Source of the DNA: CAZPQV01 sp964588705 | Lineage (GTDB): Bacteria; Bacteroidota; Bacteroidia; Flavobacteriales; Weeksellaceae | DNA: 21,083 nucleotides | Assembly: GCA_964588705.1 (NCBI GenBank) | Contig: CAZPQV010000038.1 | Span: forward strand, 1-21,083 | Direction of reading: 5' to 3' | Shown here: piece after piece, positions 6,594-13,990 of the stretch | Position numbering within the stretch: the first letter of the stretch is position 1 | Layout of the letters: every line of letters starts with the position of its first letter | Notes under the pieces: model-generated | Databases searched by the model: none | Seen by the model: only the letters and a program-made list of their open reading frames with translations | Told to the model about the DNA's origin: nothing | Position numbers and translations under genes: made by a program

Positions 6594-7439
6594 ATGAAGA
6601 TTGCAGTAATTGGAGTTGGATTAATTGGTGGATCAATGATGCTAAAACTGAAGAAAAACGGTTTGGCATCGTTCGTTTATGGCATAGATCATGATGAAAA
6701 TCATAAACAAAAAGAAAAAAATTTGGGGATTATTGATGAACCCGCAACTCTGGGTGAAGGATTGAAAAATGCTGATTTAATAGTCATCGCCATTCCCGTA
6801 GATTCTTCACGGAAAATTCTTCCTGAGATTCTTGATAAAATTACCAATCAGCAAACGGTGATGGATGTTGGATCTACAAAAGCAGGAATTTCTGCCACAG
6901 TGAAAAATCATCCGAAAAGAAGCCGTTACGTAGCGTTTCACCCAATGTGGGGAACGGAAAACAGCGGTCCGAAATCTGCTCAAATCGACAGTTTCACAGG
7001 CAAAGCCGGAGTAATATGTGATAAAGAATTATCTGCAGACGACGCTCTGGAAACGGTAAAAAATGTTTCCGAAAATCTCGGAATGAATCTTCTCTATATG
7101 ACTGCTGAAGACCACGATATTCACACAGCATACATTTCACATATTTCTCATATTACCTCTTACGCCCTTGCCAACACCGTTTTAGAGAAAGAACGTGAAG
7201 AGCATACGATTTTTGAGCTGGCAAGTTCAGGGTTTTCATCCACGGTTCGTTTGGCAAAATCACATCCAGAAATGTGGGTGCCTATTTTCAAACAGAATAA
7301 AGAAAATGTCCTTGATGTGTTGAATGAGCATATCTCTCAATTACGTAAATTTAAATCAGCTTTAGAAAAAGAAAATTGGGATTTGCTGGAAGAACTCATT
7401 GTGAATGCCAATAAAATTCGTTCGATTCTGGAGAAATAA
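6594..7439 (+). CDS. tyrA: Prephenate dehydrogenase
   Basis: Converts prephenate to 4-hydroxyphenylpyruvate with oxidative decarboxylation, the committed step to tyrosine. The 281-aa product shows the Rossmann motif GVGLIGGS at 7-14, an acidic residue after strand 2 (Asp32 in GIDHD), DVGSTKAG at 91-98, and HPMWGTENSG at 116-125, whose His116 matches the catalytic histidine of monofunctional TyrA. His177, His183 and His186 lie in the alpha-helical dimer domain. No ACT or chorismate mutase domain is fused. The start ATG follows the previous stop with no gap. Whether it uses prephenate or arogenate, NAD or NADP, is not settled by sequence alone. Confidence 0.93.
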   Translation: MKIAVIGVGLIGGSMMLKLKKNGLASFVYGIDHDENHKQKEKNLGIIDEPATLGEGLKNADLIVIAIPVDSSRKILPEILDKITNQQTVMDVGSTKAGISATVKNHPKRSRYVAFHPMWGTENSGPKSAQIDSFTGKAGVICDKELSADDALETVKNVSENLGMNLLYMTAEDHDIHTAYISHISHITSYALANTVLEKEREEHTIFELASSGFSSTVRLAKSHPEMWVPIFKQNKENVLDVLNEHISQLRKFKSALEKENWDLLEELIVNANKIRSILEK

Positions 7440-7440
7440 A

Positions 7441-7464
7441 AAAGCTAAGATTACTCTTAGCTTT
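7441..7464. terminator. Bidirectional terminator between tyrA and sdaA
   Basis: Perfect 10-bp stem, AAAGCTAAGA (7441-7450) and TCTTAGCTTT (7455-7464), with a TTAC loop. It sits between two convergent genes; the A-rich sequence on the left gives a T-rich tail on the minus strand. Confidence 0.8.
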
Positions 7465-7486
7465 AAGTTTTAAATTCTTATTTACT

Positions 7487-8905
7487 CTAACATTCCGGAA
7501 CGTTCACCGCAATGGCAAGCCCGCCTTCCGAAGTTTCTTTAAATCTTTCGTTCATACTTTGCGCGGTATCCCACATGGATTTTGTTACCTCATCCAAAGT
7601 TACCCTTGCCTTTGTCGGATCGCTCTCTATGGCAATGTTAGCTGCGGTAATGGCTTTCATCGCTCCCATCGAATTTCGCTCAATACAAGGCACTTGAACC
7701 AGGCCTCCAATTGGATCGCAGGTCATTCCCAAATGATGTTCCATTGCGATTTCGGCGGCCATTAAAACCTGTCCTGGAGAACCGCCCATAATCTCAGTCA
7801 ATCCGGCTGCCGCCATTGCAGAAGAAACTCCGATTTCTGCCTGACACCCTCCCATTGCTGCGGAAATTGTCGCATTTTTCTTAAATAAAGTTCCGATTTC
7901 ACCGGCAACTAAAAGAAAACGGATAATTTTATCATCACCTTTATGTCTTGTGAAAATCTGAGAATACATCAGAACTGCGGGAATCACTCCACTTGCACCG
8001 TTAGTTGGTGCCGTAATAATCCTACCGAAACTCGCATTTTCTTCGTTCACTGCCAATGCAAAACAGGAAACCCATTTATTGATATCGTTAAAAGAAGCTT
8101 CTGAACTGTGAACCTGCAACAGCCATTCTGAAAGATTGGAAAAAGTTTTTCCTCTCAACAGTTTTCTGTTCAGTTCTGCAGCACGACGGGTAACATTCAA
8201 ACCTCCCGGCAAAATTCCTTCTTTATTCACGCCTTTATAAATGCACTCTTTAATCTGTTCCCAAATATAAAGTGCCTGCGCATCGGTTTCTACTTTGGTT
8301 CTCCAGCTTTCTTCATTCAGATAAACCAAATCTGAAATGGTTTTTAAACCAAGTTTCTGAATATTCTTCTCGATGTCAGCACCGCTGTGACAGGGATATA
8401 AAGTGCGAACACTATGACTTTCAACTGAGTTCTCTTCTTTGGTTGCCACAAATCCTCCGCCTACGGAATAATAATCCTGCTCAAGAGTTTCTCCATTCTT
8501 GAAGATGGCTTTGAAGATCATTCCGTTGGGATGAAATTCCAGTGATTTTTTCATATTCAGTACCAAATGTTCACCATATATGAAAGGGATAATTTTTTCA
8601 CCACCGAGGTTCAGTTTTCCTGAATTTTTTATTTCAGCAATCTTTTCATCAATTTTTGTTGTGTCTATTTTCTGGAAATCTTCACCTGAAAGTCCCAGCA
8701 TTCCTGCGATATCGGTTCCATGCCCGATTCCGGTTTTAGCCAATGAACCGAAAAACTCTACATAAACTTCTTCTACATCCTGTATAGAGTGCTCTCTGCG
8801 AATAAGATCCAGGAACATTTCTGCAGCATTCCACGGTCCCATAGTGTGAGAACTCGATGGACCAATGCCTACTTTTATAATTTCAAAAACTGATATTGAT
8901 TTCAT
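7487..8905 (-). CDS. sdaA: L-serine ammonia-lyase, iron-sulfur-dependent, single-chain type
   Basis: Deaminates L-serine to pyruvate and ammonia using a [4Fe-4S] cluster. The 472-aa chain fuses the beta domain (residues 1 to about 160, with GPSSSHTMGP at 15-24) to the alpha domain. Cluster cysteines Cys354 (MGGCQAE), Cys396 (MTCDPIGG) and Cys407 (VPCIERN) are present. The chain ends in EC, with Cys472 as the last residue; in the Legionella enzyme the C-terminal cysteine reaches into the active site and ligates the cluster, giving slow activation by substrate. Other conserved stretches are TAPTNGASGVIPA (298-310) and TNGASG at 301-306. The ATG at 8905 gives the normal N-terminus. It is convergent to tyrA. 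No clear -7 box was found in the 140 nt upstream. Confidence 0.96.
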   Translation of the reverse strand: MKSISVFEIIKVGIGPSSSHTMGPWNAAEMFLDLIRREHSIQDVEEVYVEFFGSLAKTGIGHGTDIAGMLGLSGEDFQKIDTTKIDEKIAEIKNSGKLNLGGEKIIPFIYGEHLVLNMKKSLEFHPNGMIFKAIFKNGETLEQDYYSVGGGFVATKEENSVESHSVRTLYPCHSGADIEKNIQKLGLKTISDLVYLNEESWRTKVETDAQALYIWEQIKECIYKGVNKEGILPGGLNVTRRAAELNRKLLRGKTFSNLSEWLLQVHSSEASFNDINKWVSCFALAVNEENASFGRIITAPTNGASGVIPAVLMYSQIFTRHKGDDKIIRFLLVAGEIGTLFKKNATISAAMGGCQAEIGVSSAMAAAGLTEIMGGSPGQVLMAAEIAMEHHLGMTCDPIGGLVQVPCIERNSMGAMKAITAANIAIESDPTKARVTLDEVTKSMWDTAQSMNERFKETSEGGLAIAVNVPEC

Positions 8906-9002
8906 AAACTACTAATAACTAAATTCTTATAATATTATTAACCTCTTTTATTGTTAAAGATTATTAATTATTTTAAAAAAATCTGAAAATCTGAAAATTA
9001 AC

Positions 9003-9033
9003 TTGGGTTAATTCAAAAATTGAATTACATTTG
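9003..9033 (+). promoter_or_regulatory. Orphan plus-strand promoter
   Basis: TTG at 9003-9005 and TACATTTG at 9026-9033 are 20 nt apart and match the flavobacterial consensus well. The genes on both sides (sdaA and the alpha/beta hydrolase) lie on the minus strand, so no known coding gene is served by it. Predicted start of transcription is about 9040. Confidence 0.5.
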
Positions 9034-9051
9034 TGTAATAATTTTTTTTCA

Positions 9052-9741
9052 TCATTTGTGTTTTTCAAACTCATCTCTCGTTTCGGGAGATGAGTTTTCT
9101 TTTTCAAAGATTTCTTTAAGGATTAAAGATACCTCTTTAAACTTTGTTGCGGGAAAAAGATGTGTTCCTCCTTTCACCACATAATCCGGATGAGAATTCT
9201 TTACCGGAAAAACAATATCCTTATCTGCCAAGATCTGTATCACTCCCGGCTGCTCTTCCGATTTCCAGCAGGCGATTTTATCCAAACTCCATTTTAAATA
9301 ATAAGGGTCGCGAACCGCAAAATACTGCATCAGATTTGGGTTTTTGGGATCGAACAAGTGTCTGAAAAAAGAATATGTTACCGAAGATTTATCGTTAAAA
9401 ATACTTTCGGGAAGATATTTCGGGAGTTTAGTAATTTCACCGGCACGTATAAATTTAGATTTTTCTTTATCTGACTTAATACTTCCCATAATCACTACTT
9501 TCTCCGCAGGTTTTATTCGGTTGATTTCCTGTGCAATTATTCCTCCGAACGAATATCCTAAGAGTGAAAACGGTTCGGAATCATCAATTCTGTCCGCCAT
9601 TTTATGGACATAATGATTGAAATCTTCACCCTTTTCCGGAATGAGCCAATCGAGAAAAACCACTTCTGTGTTTTCCGGAAATTTCAAACGTTCCAAAACC
9701 TTAAAATCGGCGCCGAGACCGCTGATGACATACAACTTCAT
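9052..9741 (-). CDS. Alpha/beta hydrolase
   Basis: 229-aa cytoplasmic alpha/beta-hydrolase fold protein with a complete apparent triad: nucleophile Ser64 in GYSFGG (62-67), an acid at Asp173 or Asp175 in LADKDIVFP, and His194 in GGTHLF. The N-terminal strand YVISGLGAD provides the oxyanion-hole region. There is no signal peptide. Substrate unknown; the compact size and small lid (about 100-150) fit an esterase or thioesterase-like enzyme. The C-terminal tail from about 215 is hydrophilic and is encoded by the strong hairpin at 9067-9097, so its sequence may be dictated by RNA structure rather than protein function. It has its own promoter overlapping the glucokinase terminator. Confidence 0.85.
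   Translation of the reverse strand: MKLYVISGLGADFKVLERLKFPENTEVVFLDWLIPEKGEDFNHYVHKMADRIDDSEPFSLLGYSFGGIIAQEINRIKPAEKVVIMGSIKSDKEKSKFIRAGEITKLPKYLPESIFNDKSSVTYSFFRHLFDPKNPNLMQYFAVRDPYYLKWSLDKIACWKSEEQPGVIQILADKDIVFPVKNSHPDYVVKGGTHLFPATKFKEVSLILKEIFEKENSSPETRDEFEKHK
9067..9105 (+). terminator. Strong hairpin with T-rich tail, plus-strand orientation
   Basis: AAACTCATCTC (9067-9077) and GAGATGAGTTT (9087-9097) pair perfectly; the inner bases 9078-9086 can add three more pairs. On the plus strand the stem runs into TTTTCTTTTTC, on the minus strand into A-rich sequence, so it looks like a plus-strand terminator. It overlaps the last codons of the minus-strand hydrolase gene. Confidence 0.6.
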
Positions 9742-9764
9742 TAATTCGGTTTCTTTTAATCATT

Positions 9765-9793
9765 CAAAATTACAAATAAAAAAACTTCACCAA
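9765..9793 (-). promoter_or_regulatory. Promoter of the alpha/beta hydrolase gene
   Basis: On the minus strand TTG (9793-9791) and TAATTTTG (9772-9765) are 18 nt apart, a full consensus match ending 24 nt before the start codon. Its -33 element lies inside the terminator hairpin of the upstream glucokinase gene. Confidence 0.6.
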
Positions 9794-9804
9794 GAGGTGA
9801 AGTT
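9783..9804 (-). terminator. Terminator of the glucokinase-family gene
   Basis: Perfect 9-bp stem AACTTCACC / GGTGAAGTT with a 4-nt loop. The minus-strand read-out continues into TTTTTTTATTTG, a good intrinsic terminator tail directly after the glk stop. Confidence 0.8.
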
Positions 9805-9810
9805 AGGTTT

Positions 9811-10860
9811 TTATTCTTCTATAAACGCGCCATAATGTGCGGCGCCATTGGCAATACCTTTCGGATTTCTCACAATATAAATAGGAATATCTTTTAGAAG
9901 ATGCTCCATTCTGTCGGAGATTTTGAAGTTTTTATAGAATTTATCTTTATTGATAAGGTCAAAAATCTTATCAGGAATTTCTCCTGTAATAATGAGACCG
10001 CCGGTTGCTTTCAATTTTAAGGTAAGATTATTGGCTTCTCTTGCTAAAAACTCAAGATACATATCGATAGTGGTTTTTAGAAGTCTTGTTTTCTTTTCAG
10101 CGATGGCTTCTACAACAACATCAACGAATTCACCGTTCTGTACTTTTTCCGACAGCCATGGATCTTCTGTATGACGTCCAACATCTCTCAAGAACCGGTA
10201 AATATTGTAAAATCCTTCTTTTGAAAGCACATTTTCCCAAGTTACGATGCCATAGATTTTAGTTAAAAACTGGTAAAATTCAATTTCAAAATCATTTCTC
10301 GGAGAGAATTCTGTGTGACCACCTTCTGTAGCGAAAGGCCTAAGATAAGTACCGTCGTAGTAAAGGCCGGCTTCGCCTAAACCGTTTCCGGGAGCGAGAA
10401 TAGCAACATTTCCCCTTACTTTATTCGGAGAAACATGAATGGCGTTGAAACAACTGTCTTCGATATCCGCCAAACTGTAAGCCGTGGCTTCGAGGTCGTT
10501 TATGAGATAAACTCTTTCGAAACCTAACTCTTTCTTTACCACATCTGCTTCCAAAACCCAAGGCAAATTAGGCGTGATGCATTTTCCTTTATGTACCGGT
10601 CCAGGAACTGCAATTGAAATTCGCGTAACACCTAAAATTTTTTCATCGGCAAGATATTGCTTCACCAATTCAGAAAAAGATGCGTAATCCGTGGTCACAT
10701 ACTGCTTTTCCTGCTTTTGAAGCATCTCACCATTTTTACAGTCATACAACGAAAGCCACGCGTATTTTACACGAAGGTCGGCCACCAAAACCGTAATATT
10801 TTTGTTGGTTTCACACTCCTGCCCCGGCGAATATAATGGAAACTTTGTCTTAGAACTCAT
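9811..10860 (-). CDS. glk: Glucokinase family protein with degenerate phosphate-binding loop
   Basis: Member of the E. coli-type glucokinase family (ASKHA fold), 349 aa; intact members phosphorylate glucose with ATP. The sugar-binding side is well kept: LINDLEATAYSLA (119-131, catalytic Asp122), APGNGLGEAGL (156-166) and ATEGGHTEFSPR (177-188, Glu179 and His182). The ATP side is not: where the family has a DxGGTN/K phosphate-1 loop, this protein has DLRVKY (28-33), and the second glycine pair in TGGLIITGEI (287-295) is partly changed. The N-terminal 20 residues are hydrophilic and end at the first beta strand. This may be an inactive or regulatory paralogue, or a kinase with a different nucleotide site. 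No ROK cysteine motif is present. The gene is flanked by terminators on both sides. Confidence 0.85.
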   Translation of the reverse strand: MSSKTKFPLYSPGQECETNKNITVLVADLRVKYAWLSLYDCKNGEMLQKQEKQYVTTDYASFSELVKQYLADEKILGVTRISIAVPGPVHKGKCITPNLPWVLEADVVKKELGFERVYLINDLEATAYSLADIEDSCFNAIHVSPNKVRGNVAILAPGNGLGEAGLYYDGTYLRPFATEGGHTEFSPRNDFEIEFYQFLTKIYGIVTWENVLSKEGFYNIYRFLRDVGRHTEDPWLSEKVQNGEFVDVVVEAIAEKKTRLLKTTIDMYLEFLAREANNLTLKLKATGGLIITGEIPDKIFDLINKDKFYKNFKISDRMEHLLKDIPIYIVRNPKGIANGAAHYGAFIEE

Positions 10861-10912
10861 ATAAGAAATGTTTACTCGTAAAGATAAAAAAAGTTTTTGT
10901 TCGGCGAATAAA

Positions 10913-10944
10913 AAACCTCTCCAAAATTAATTCTGAAGAGGTTT
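10913..10944 (-). terminator. Terminator of the outer-membrane protein gene
   Basis: AAACCTCT (10913-10920) and AGAGGTTT (10937-10944) form an 8-bp stem around a 16-nt A/T-rich loop. The minus-strand tail is TTTTTTATT. Confidence 0.65.
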
Positions 10945-10967
10945 CATTAATAATTATCTGTGTTAAA

Positions 10968-11549
10968 TTATTTTCCTAAAGGAATATTGTAAGAAACTCC
11001 AAGTCCAAGCGCACCTGCATTGTATTTCTGATCTCCGATTTCACCTTTATCACCGGTAAAAACCTTTTGATATTGCAGTGCAAAATTCCAGTCTCTGTTG
11101 TGATAACCGATTTCAGGCTTTATGTAAAGTCCGCCATCAGGTCTTTCGACCATAACTCCCGTTGTTGACGAAACATTTTTATCACCCGTAATAAATCCGT
11201 AACCAACATCAGTCCCAAGATAAAAACCGGTTTGTTTCGGATAAACTCTGATAAGTGCCGCAACAGGGACTACACCGAAGTCGTTATTATCAATCGTAAC
11301 GCCATTTACTGTGTTTTCTTTTCCAAAGAAATGGGTGTAACCTGTGGCAAGACCAATTCCGAATCCAGGCGTTGCAAGGTTTTGATAAGCAATATCAACT
11401 CCAGCTGCAGCCGATGCATTTTCGGCAGGAACAGCCAATCCAACGTTACCTCCAATCTTAATCATATTTCTCATATCTGCACTCTGTGCACTTACTAAAC
11501 CAGCGGTTACTAATCCTAATGCAAGGATTGATTTTTTAATTGAATTCAT
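10968..11549 (-). CDS. Outer membrane beta-barrel protein
   Basis: 193-aa protein with a signal peptide (residues 1-21, cleavage expected at VSA-Q). The mature part alternates polar and hydrophobic residues with Gly/aromatic-rich strand pairs (for example GFGIGLATGYTHFF near 62-75 and GFYLGTDVGYGF near 108-119) and ends in a short barrel strand, LGLGVSYNIPLGK. This fits a small 8-stranded barrel of the OmpA/OmpW-like outer membrane beta-barrel type. No peptidoglycan-binding domain is attached. Function unknown; related flavobacterial proteins are abundant surface proteins. The gene has its own terminator. The upstream leader is AT-rich and I found no good TAnnTTTG box. Confidence 0.85.
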   Translation of the reverse strand: MNSIKKSILALGLVTAGLVSAQSADMRNMIKIGGNVGLAVPAENASAAAGVDIAYQNLATPGFGIGLATGYTHFFGKENTVNGVTIDNNDFGVVPVAALIRVYPKQTGFYLGTDVGYGFITGDKNVSSTTGVMVERPDGGLYIKPEIGYHNRDWNFALQYQKVFTGDKGEIGDQKYNAGALGLGVSYNIPLGK

Positions 11550-11718
11550 AATTTTAAATTTTACTGATTTTTATATTTTACTGCATTGAAACTTGGAAAA
11601 ATCGTGCCAAAAAGAAAATTATTGATTAAATTCAAACAATTGCTTTAATTTTAAAATACTGGTAATCAATTATTTAAACTGAATTATTCATTAAATAATT
11701 GTTTAGTTTTTCACAACA

Positions 11719-11746
11719 AAAAATCACTCATTTCTGAGTGATTTTT
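11719..11746. terminator. Terminator of fhs
   Basis: Perfect 12-bp stem, AAAAATCACTCA and TGAGTGATTTTT, with a TTTC loop. The symmetric A and T runs make it bidirectional; it lies 30 nt beyond the fhs stop codon. Confidence 0.85.
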
Positions 11747-11775
11747 CTATAAATATTTTGAATTTTGAGTAAGTT

Positions 11776-13452
11776 TTAACTCAATCCGGTAATGTTTCCG
11801 TCTTTATCAATATCCATTCCTTCGGATGCTGGAATATTCGGTAAGCCCGGCATTCTCATCATATCTCCAAGAATTGGAATTACAAAACCTGCACCTGCTG
11901 CAAATTCGAATTCACGAACGGTTACCTTGAAATCTTTTGGTCTTCCGATTTTTCTTTCGTCATCAGATAGGGATTTCTGCGTTTTAGCCATACAAACCGG
12001 AATTTTATCCAATCCTAAATCATAAATGACTTTAAGATCAGATTTTGCTTTCGCAGAGAAAACAACACCATCTGCACCATAAATTTCCTGTGCAATCTTC
12101 TCAATCTTGTTTTCTACTTTATCATTTACATCATAAAGCGGTTGGAAATCGTTACCATAATTTTCAGCGGCATTTACCACTTCTGCAGCCAATTCCTTCA
12201 TACCTTCGCCACCCATAGTGAACTCGTCGGCAAGAATTGCTTTTACACCTAATTTTTCACATTCTGATTTGATGAATTCGATTTCTTCATCAGAATCCGT
12301 AGCAAAATGGTTGATGGCAACCACCGGTTTCAACTGAAGTTTGATGTAATTTTCAAGGTGTTTCTTAAGATTATCGATTCCTTTTTTAACGGCTTCGAAA
12401 TTTGGATTTTCAAATTCTCCTTTTTTCGCTCCACCGTGGTATCTCAATGCACGAACCGTTGCAACGATTACCATCGCCGCCGGTTTGAATCCTGCATAAT
12501 GACATTTAATATGAAGGAATTTCTCAGCACCTAAATCCGCACCGAAACCACCTTCCGTCACTACATAATCACCAAGAGAAAGTCCGGTTTTAGTTGCAAT
12601 AATGGTGTTGGTTCCCTGTGCAATATTTGCGAAAGGACCACCATGAAGAATCGCCGGGTTTCCTTCTAAAGTCTGAACAAGATTCGGCTTTATGGCGTCT
12701 TTTAACAAAATTGCCATTGCTCCTTCGGCTTTCAGATCTCTTGCAAAAACCGGTTTTTTATCATAAGTATAACCCACGAAAATATTTCCAAGTCTTTGTT
12801 TCAAGTCTTCGAAATCTTTACTCATACAAAGAATGGCCATTACCTCGGAAGCCGGAGTAATATTGAAACCGTCTTCTCTCGGAACTCCGTTTTTAGAGCC
12901 TCCCAAACCGATAACAATCTTGCGAAGCGCACGGTCGTTCATATCCATTACACGTTTCCAAACGATGGTTCTTGGATCGATTCCCAAAGAGAATTTTTTG
13001 TTCTGAAGGTTATTGTCAATCAGAGCTGCTAAAAGGTTGTTGGCTTTCTCAATCGCGCCAAAATCTCCGGTAAAATGCAGGTTGATATCCGTCATCGGAA
13101 TTACCTGTGCATATCCGCCTCCTGCAGCACCACCTTTAATCCCGAAAACCGGGCCAAGTGAAGGCTCGCGTAGAACAGCAACTGCTTTTTTACCGATTTT
13201 GTTCAATCCATCTGTTAAACCCACAGAAACGGTGGTTTTTCCTTCTCCTGCCGGAGTTGGATTAATCGCAGAAACCAAAATCAGTTTAGACTGTTTTATC
13301 TTCTCCTCGTCGATGTACTTTAATGGGATTTTCGCTTTGTATTTACCGTAGTACTCAAGATCGTCTTCGGCAATGTTCAGCTTTTCAGCAATTTCTCTGA
13401 TGTGCCTGATATCAGCACTTTGTGCAATTTCTAAATCTGTAGGAAAACTCAT
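11776..13452 (-). CDS. fhs: Formate-tetrahydrofolate ligase
   Basis: ATP-dependent formation of 10-formyl-tetrahydrofolate from formate and THF, feeding one-carbon units to purine and formyl-Met-tRNA synthesis. The 558-aa product has the phosphate loop TPAGEGKTT at 66-74, then EPSLGPVFGIKGGAAGGGYAQ around 95-115, ITDINLHFTGDF-like sequence around 122-132 and a typical C-terminus ending in FVIPILGDMMRMPGLP and NIPASEGMDID. The length is normal for the family (about 555). The ATG at 13452 is supported by a -7 box 21 nt upstream. The gene is monocistronic, with hairpins on either side. With serine deamination nearby it fits one-carbon and serine metabolism, but they are not in one operon. Confidence 0.97.
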   Translation of the reverse strand: MSFPTDLEIAQSADIRHIREIAEKLNIAEDDLEYYGKYKAKIPLKYIDEEKIKQSKLILVSAINPTPAGEGKTTVSVGLTDGLNKIGKKAVAVLREPSLGPVFGIKGGAAGGGYAQVIPMTDINLHFTGDFGAIEKANNLLAALIDNNLQNKKFSLGIDPRTIVWKRVMDMNDRALRKIVIGLGGSKNGVPREDGFNITPASEVMAILCMSKDFEDLKQRLGNIFVGYTYDKKPVFARDLKAEGAMAILLKDAIKPNLVQTLEGNPAILHGGPFANIAQGTNTIIATKTGLSLGDYVVTEGGFGADLGAEKFLHIKCHYAGFKPAAMVIVATVRALRYHGGAKKGEFENPNFEAVKKGIDNLKKHLENYIKLQLKPVVAINHFATDSDEEIEFIKSECEKLGVKAILADEFTMGGEGMKELAAEVVNAAENYGNDFQPLYDVNDKVENKIEKIAQEIYGADGVVFSAKAKSDLKVIYDLGLDKIPVCMAKTQKSLSDDERKIGRPKDFKVTVREFEFAAGAGFVIPILGDMMRMPGLPNIPASEGMDIDKDGNITGLS

Positions 13453-13473
13453 AAAATGTTGTTTGAATTCTTA

Positions 13474-13481
13474 CAAATTTA
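13474..13481 (-). promoter_or_regulatory. -7 promoter element of fhs
   Basis: The minus strand reads TAAATTTG, a match to TAnnTTTG, ending 21 nt before the fhs start codon. No convincing TTG at -33. Confidence 0.45.
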
Positions 13482-13528
13482 GCAGAATTATTCAGTATTA
13501 AAAAACTTTTGACACTGATAAACCTCAC

Positions 13529-13549
13529 AAAAAAACCACTTTACAGTGG
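13529..13549 (-). terminator. Terminator of the 44-aa small gene
   Basis: CCACT (13536-13540) and AGTGG (13545-13549) with a 4-nt loop; the minus strand continues into seven T. The stem is short, but its position just after the small gene fits. Confidence 0.55.
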
Positions 13550-13556
13550 CTTTATT

Positions 13557-13691
13557 TTATGGCGCTAATTTCTTTGCCATTTGTTTTTCCTGTTGTTTGC
13601 GTGTTTGTCTTTCTTCATATTTTTTCACAATATACCCTACTACAAACGGTGCAGCCCACATTAGGACTCTTCTTAAAATTGCCGGATTCAT
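13557..13691 (-). CDS. 44-aa small membrane-anchored basic protein
   Basis: Unlisted by common length cut-offs but convincing: ATG at 13691 and TAA at 13557-13559. The product begins MNPAILRRVLMWAAPF, has a short hydrophobic segment (about residues 9-22, ending VVGYIV), then a strongly charged helix KKYEERQTRKQQEKQMAKK, ending in LAP. A single N-terminal helix with a basic amphipathic cytoplasmic tail is typical of small membrane-associated proteins. It is followed by its own terminator and preceded by an AT-rich leader with A-rich sequence before the ATG. Function unknown; I have an unverified impression that similar short proteins occur in related genera. Confidence 0.65.
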   Translation of the reverse strand: MNPAILRRVLMWAAPFVVGYIVKKYEERQTRKQQEKQMAKKLAP

Positions 13692-13931
13692 AATTTATTT
13701 ATTTTTTGATTTGCTTAAGTATTTGCAAGATATACGCCAAAACGTATGACATCTATCACAAAATTTCAAGAAAATTGTTCGTTATCTTTGTTCAGTTATT
13801 ATCTGAAATGAGAATCTCTGATCTGAATCCGATTAAATTTCCTGAATTCTACTTGGATGAATTCACGATGATTCTATTTAAAAAATTTCTGCGCAAACCA
13901 ACTTAATTTTTTTGGAAATAAATGTTCTATA

Positions 13932-13950
13932 CCGGATTATCATTATCCGG
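13932..13950. promoter_or_regulatory. Dyad-symmetric possible operator upstream of the lyase gene
   Basis: CCGGAT (13932-13937) and ATCCGG (13945-13950) are perfect inverted half-sites with a 7-nt AT spacer, 40 nt before the start codon at 13991. GC-rich half-sites stand out in an AT-rich leader. It could be a regulator binding site or a small hairpin. Confidence 0.35.
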
Positions 13951-13990
13951 AATTCTAAGATGAATTAATATTAAAAAAACAAAAAATTTT

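Noticed and set aside
8981..8998. Repeated ATCTGAAA units upstream of sdaA as another repeat array
   Set aside because: Only two 8-nt copies in A-rich DNA, easily due to chance.
11594..11609. Sigma-54-like site on the minus strand (TGGCACG, four bases, TTCC) upstream of the outer-membrane protein gene
   Set aside because: The essential GC of the -12 element is CC here; a single imperfect match in AT-rich sequence is not enough.
13808..13906. 32-codon open frame upstream of the lyase gene as a separate gene
   Set aside because: It starts inside degenerate heptamer repeats and has no family resemblance; kept only as part of the leader observation.
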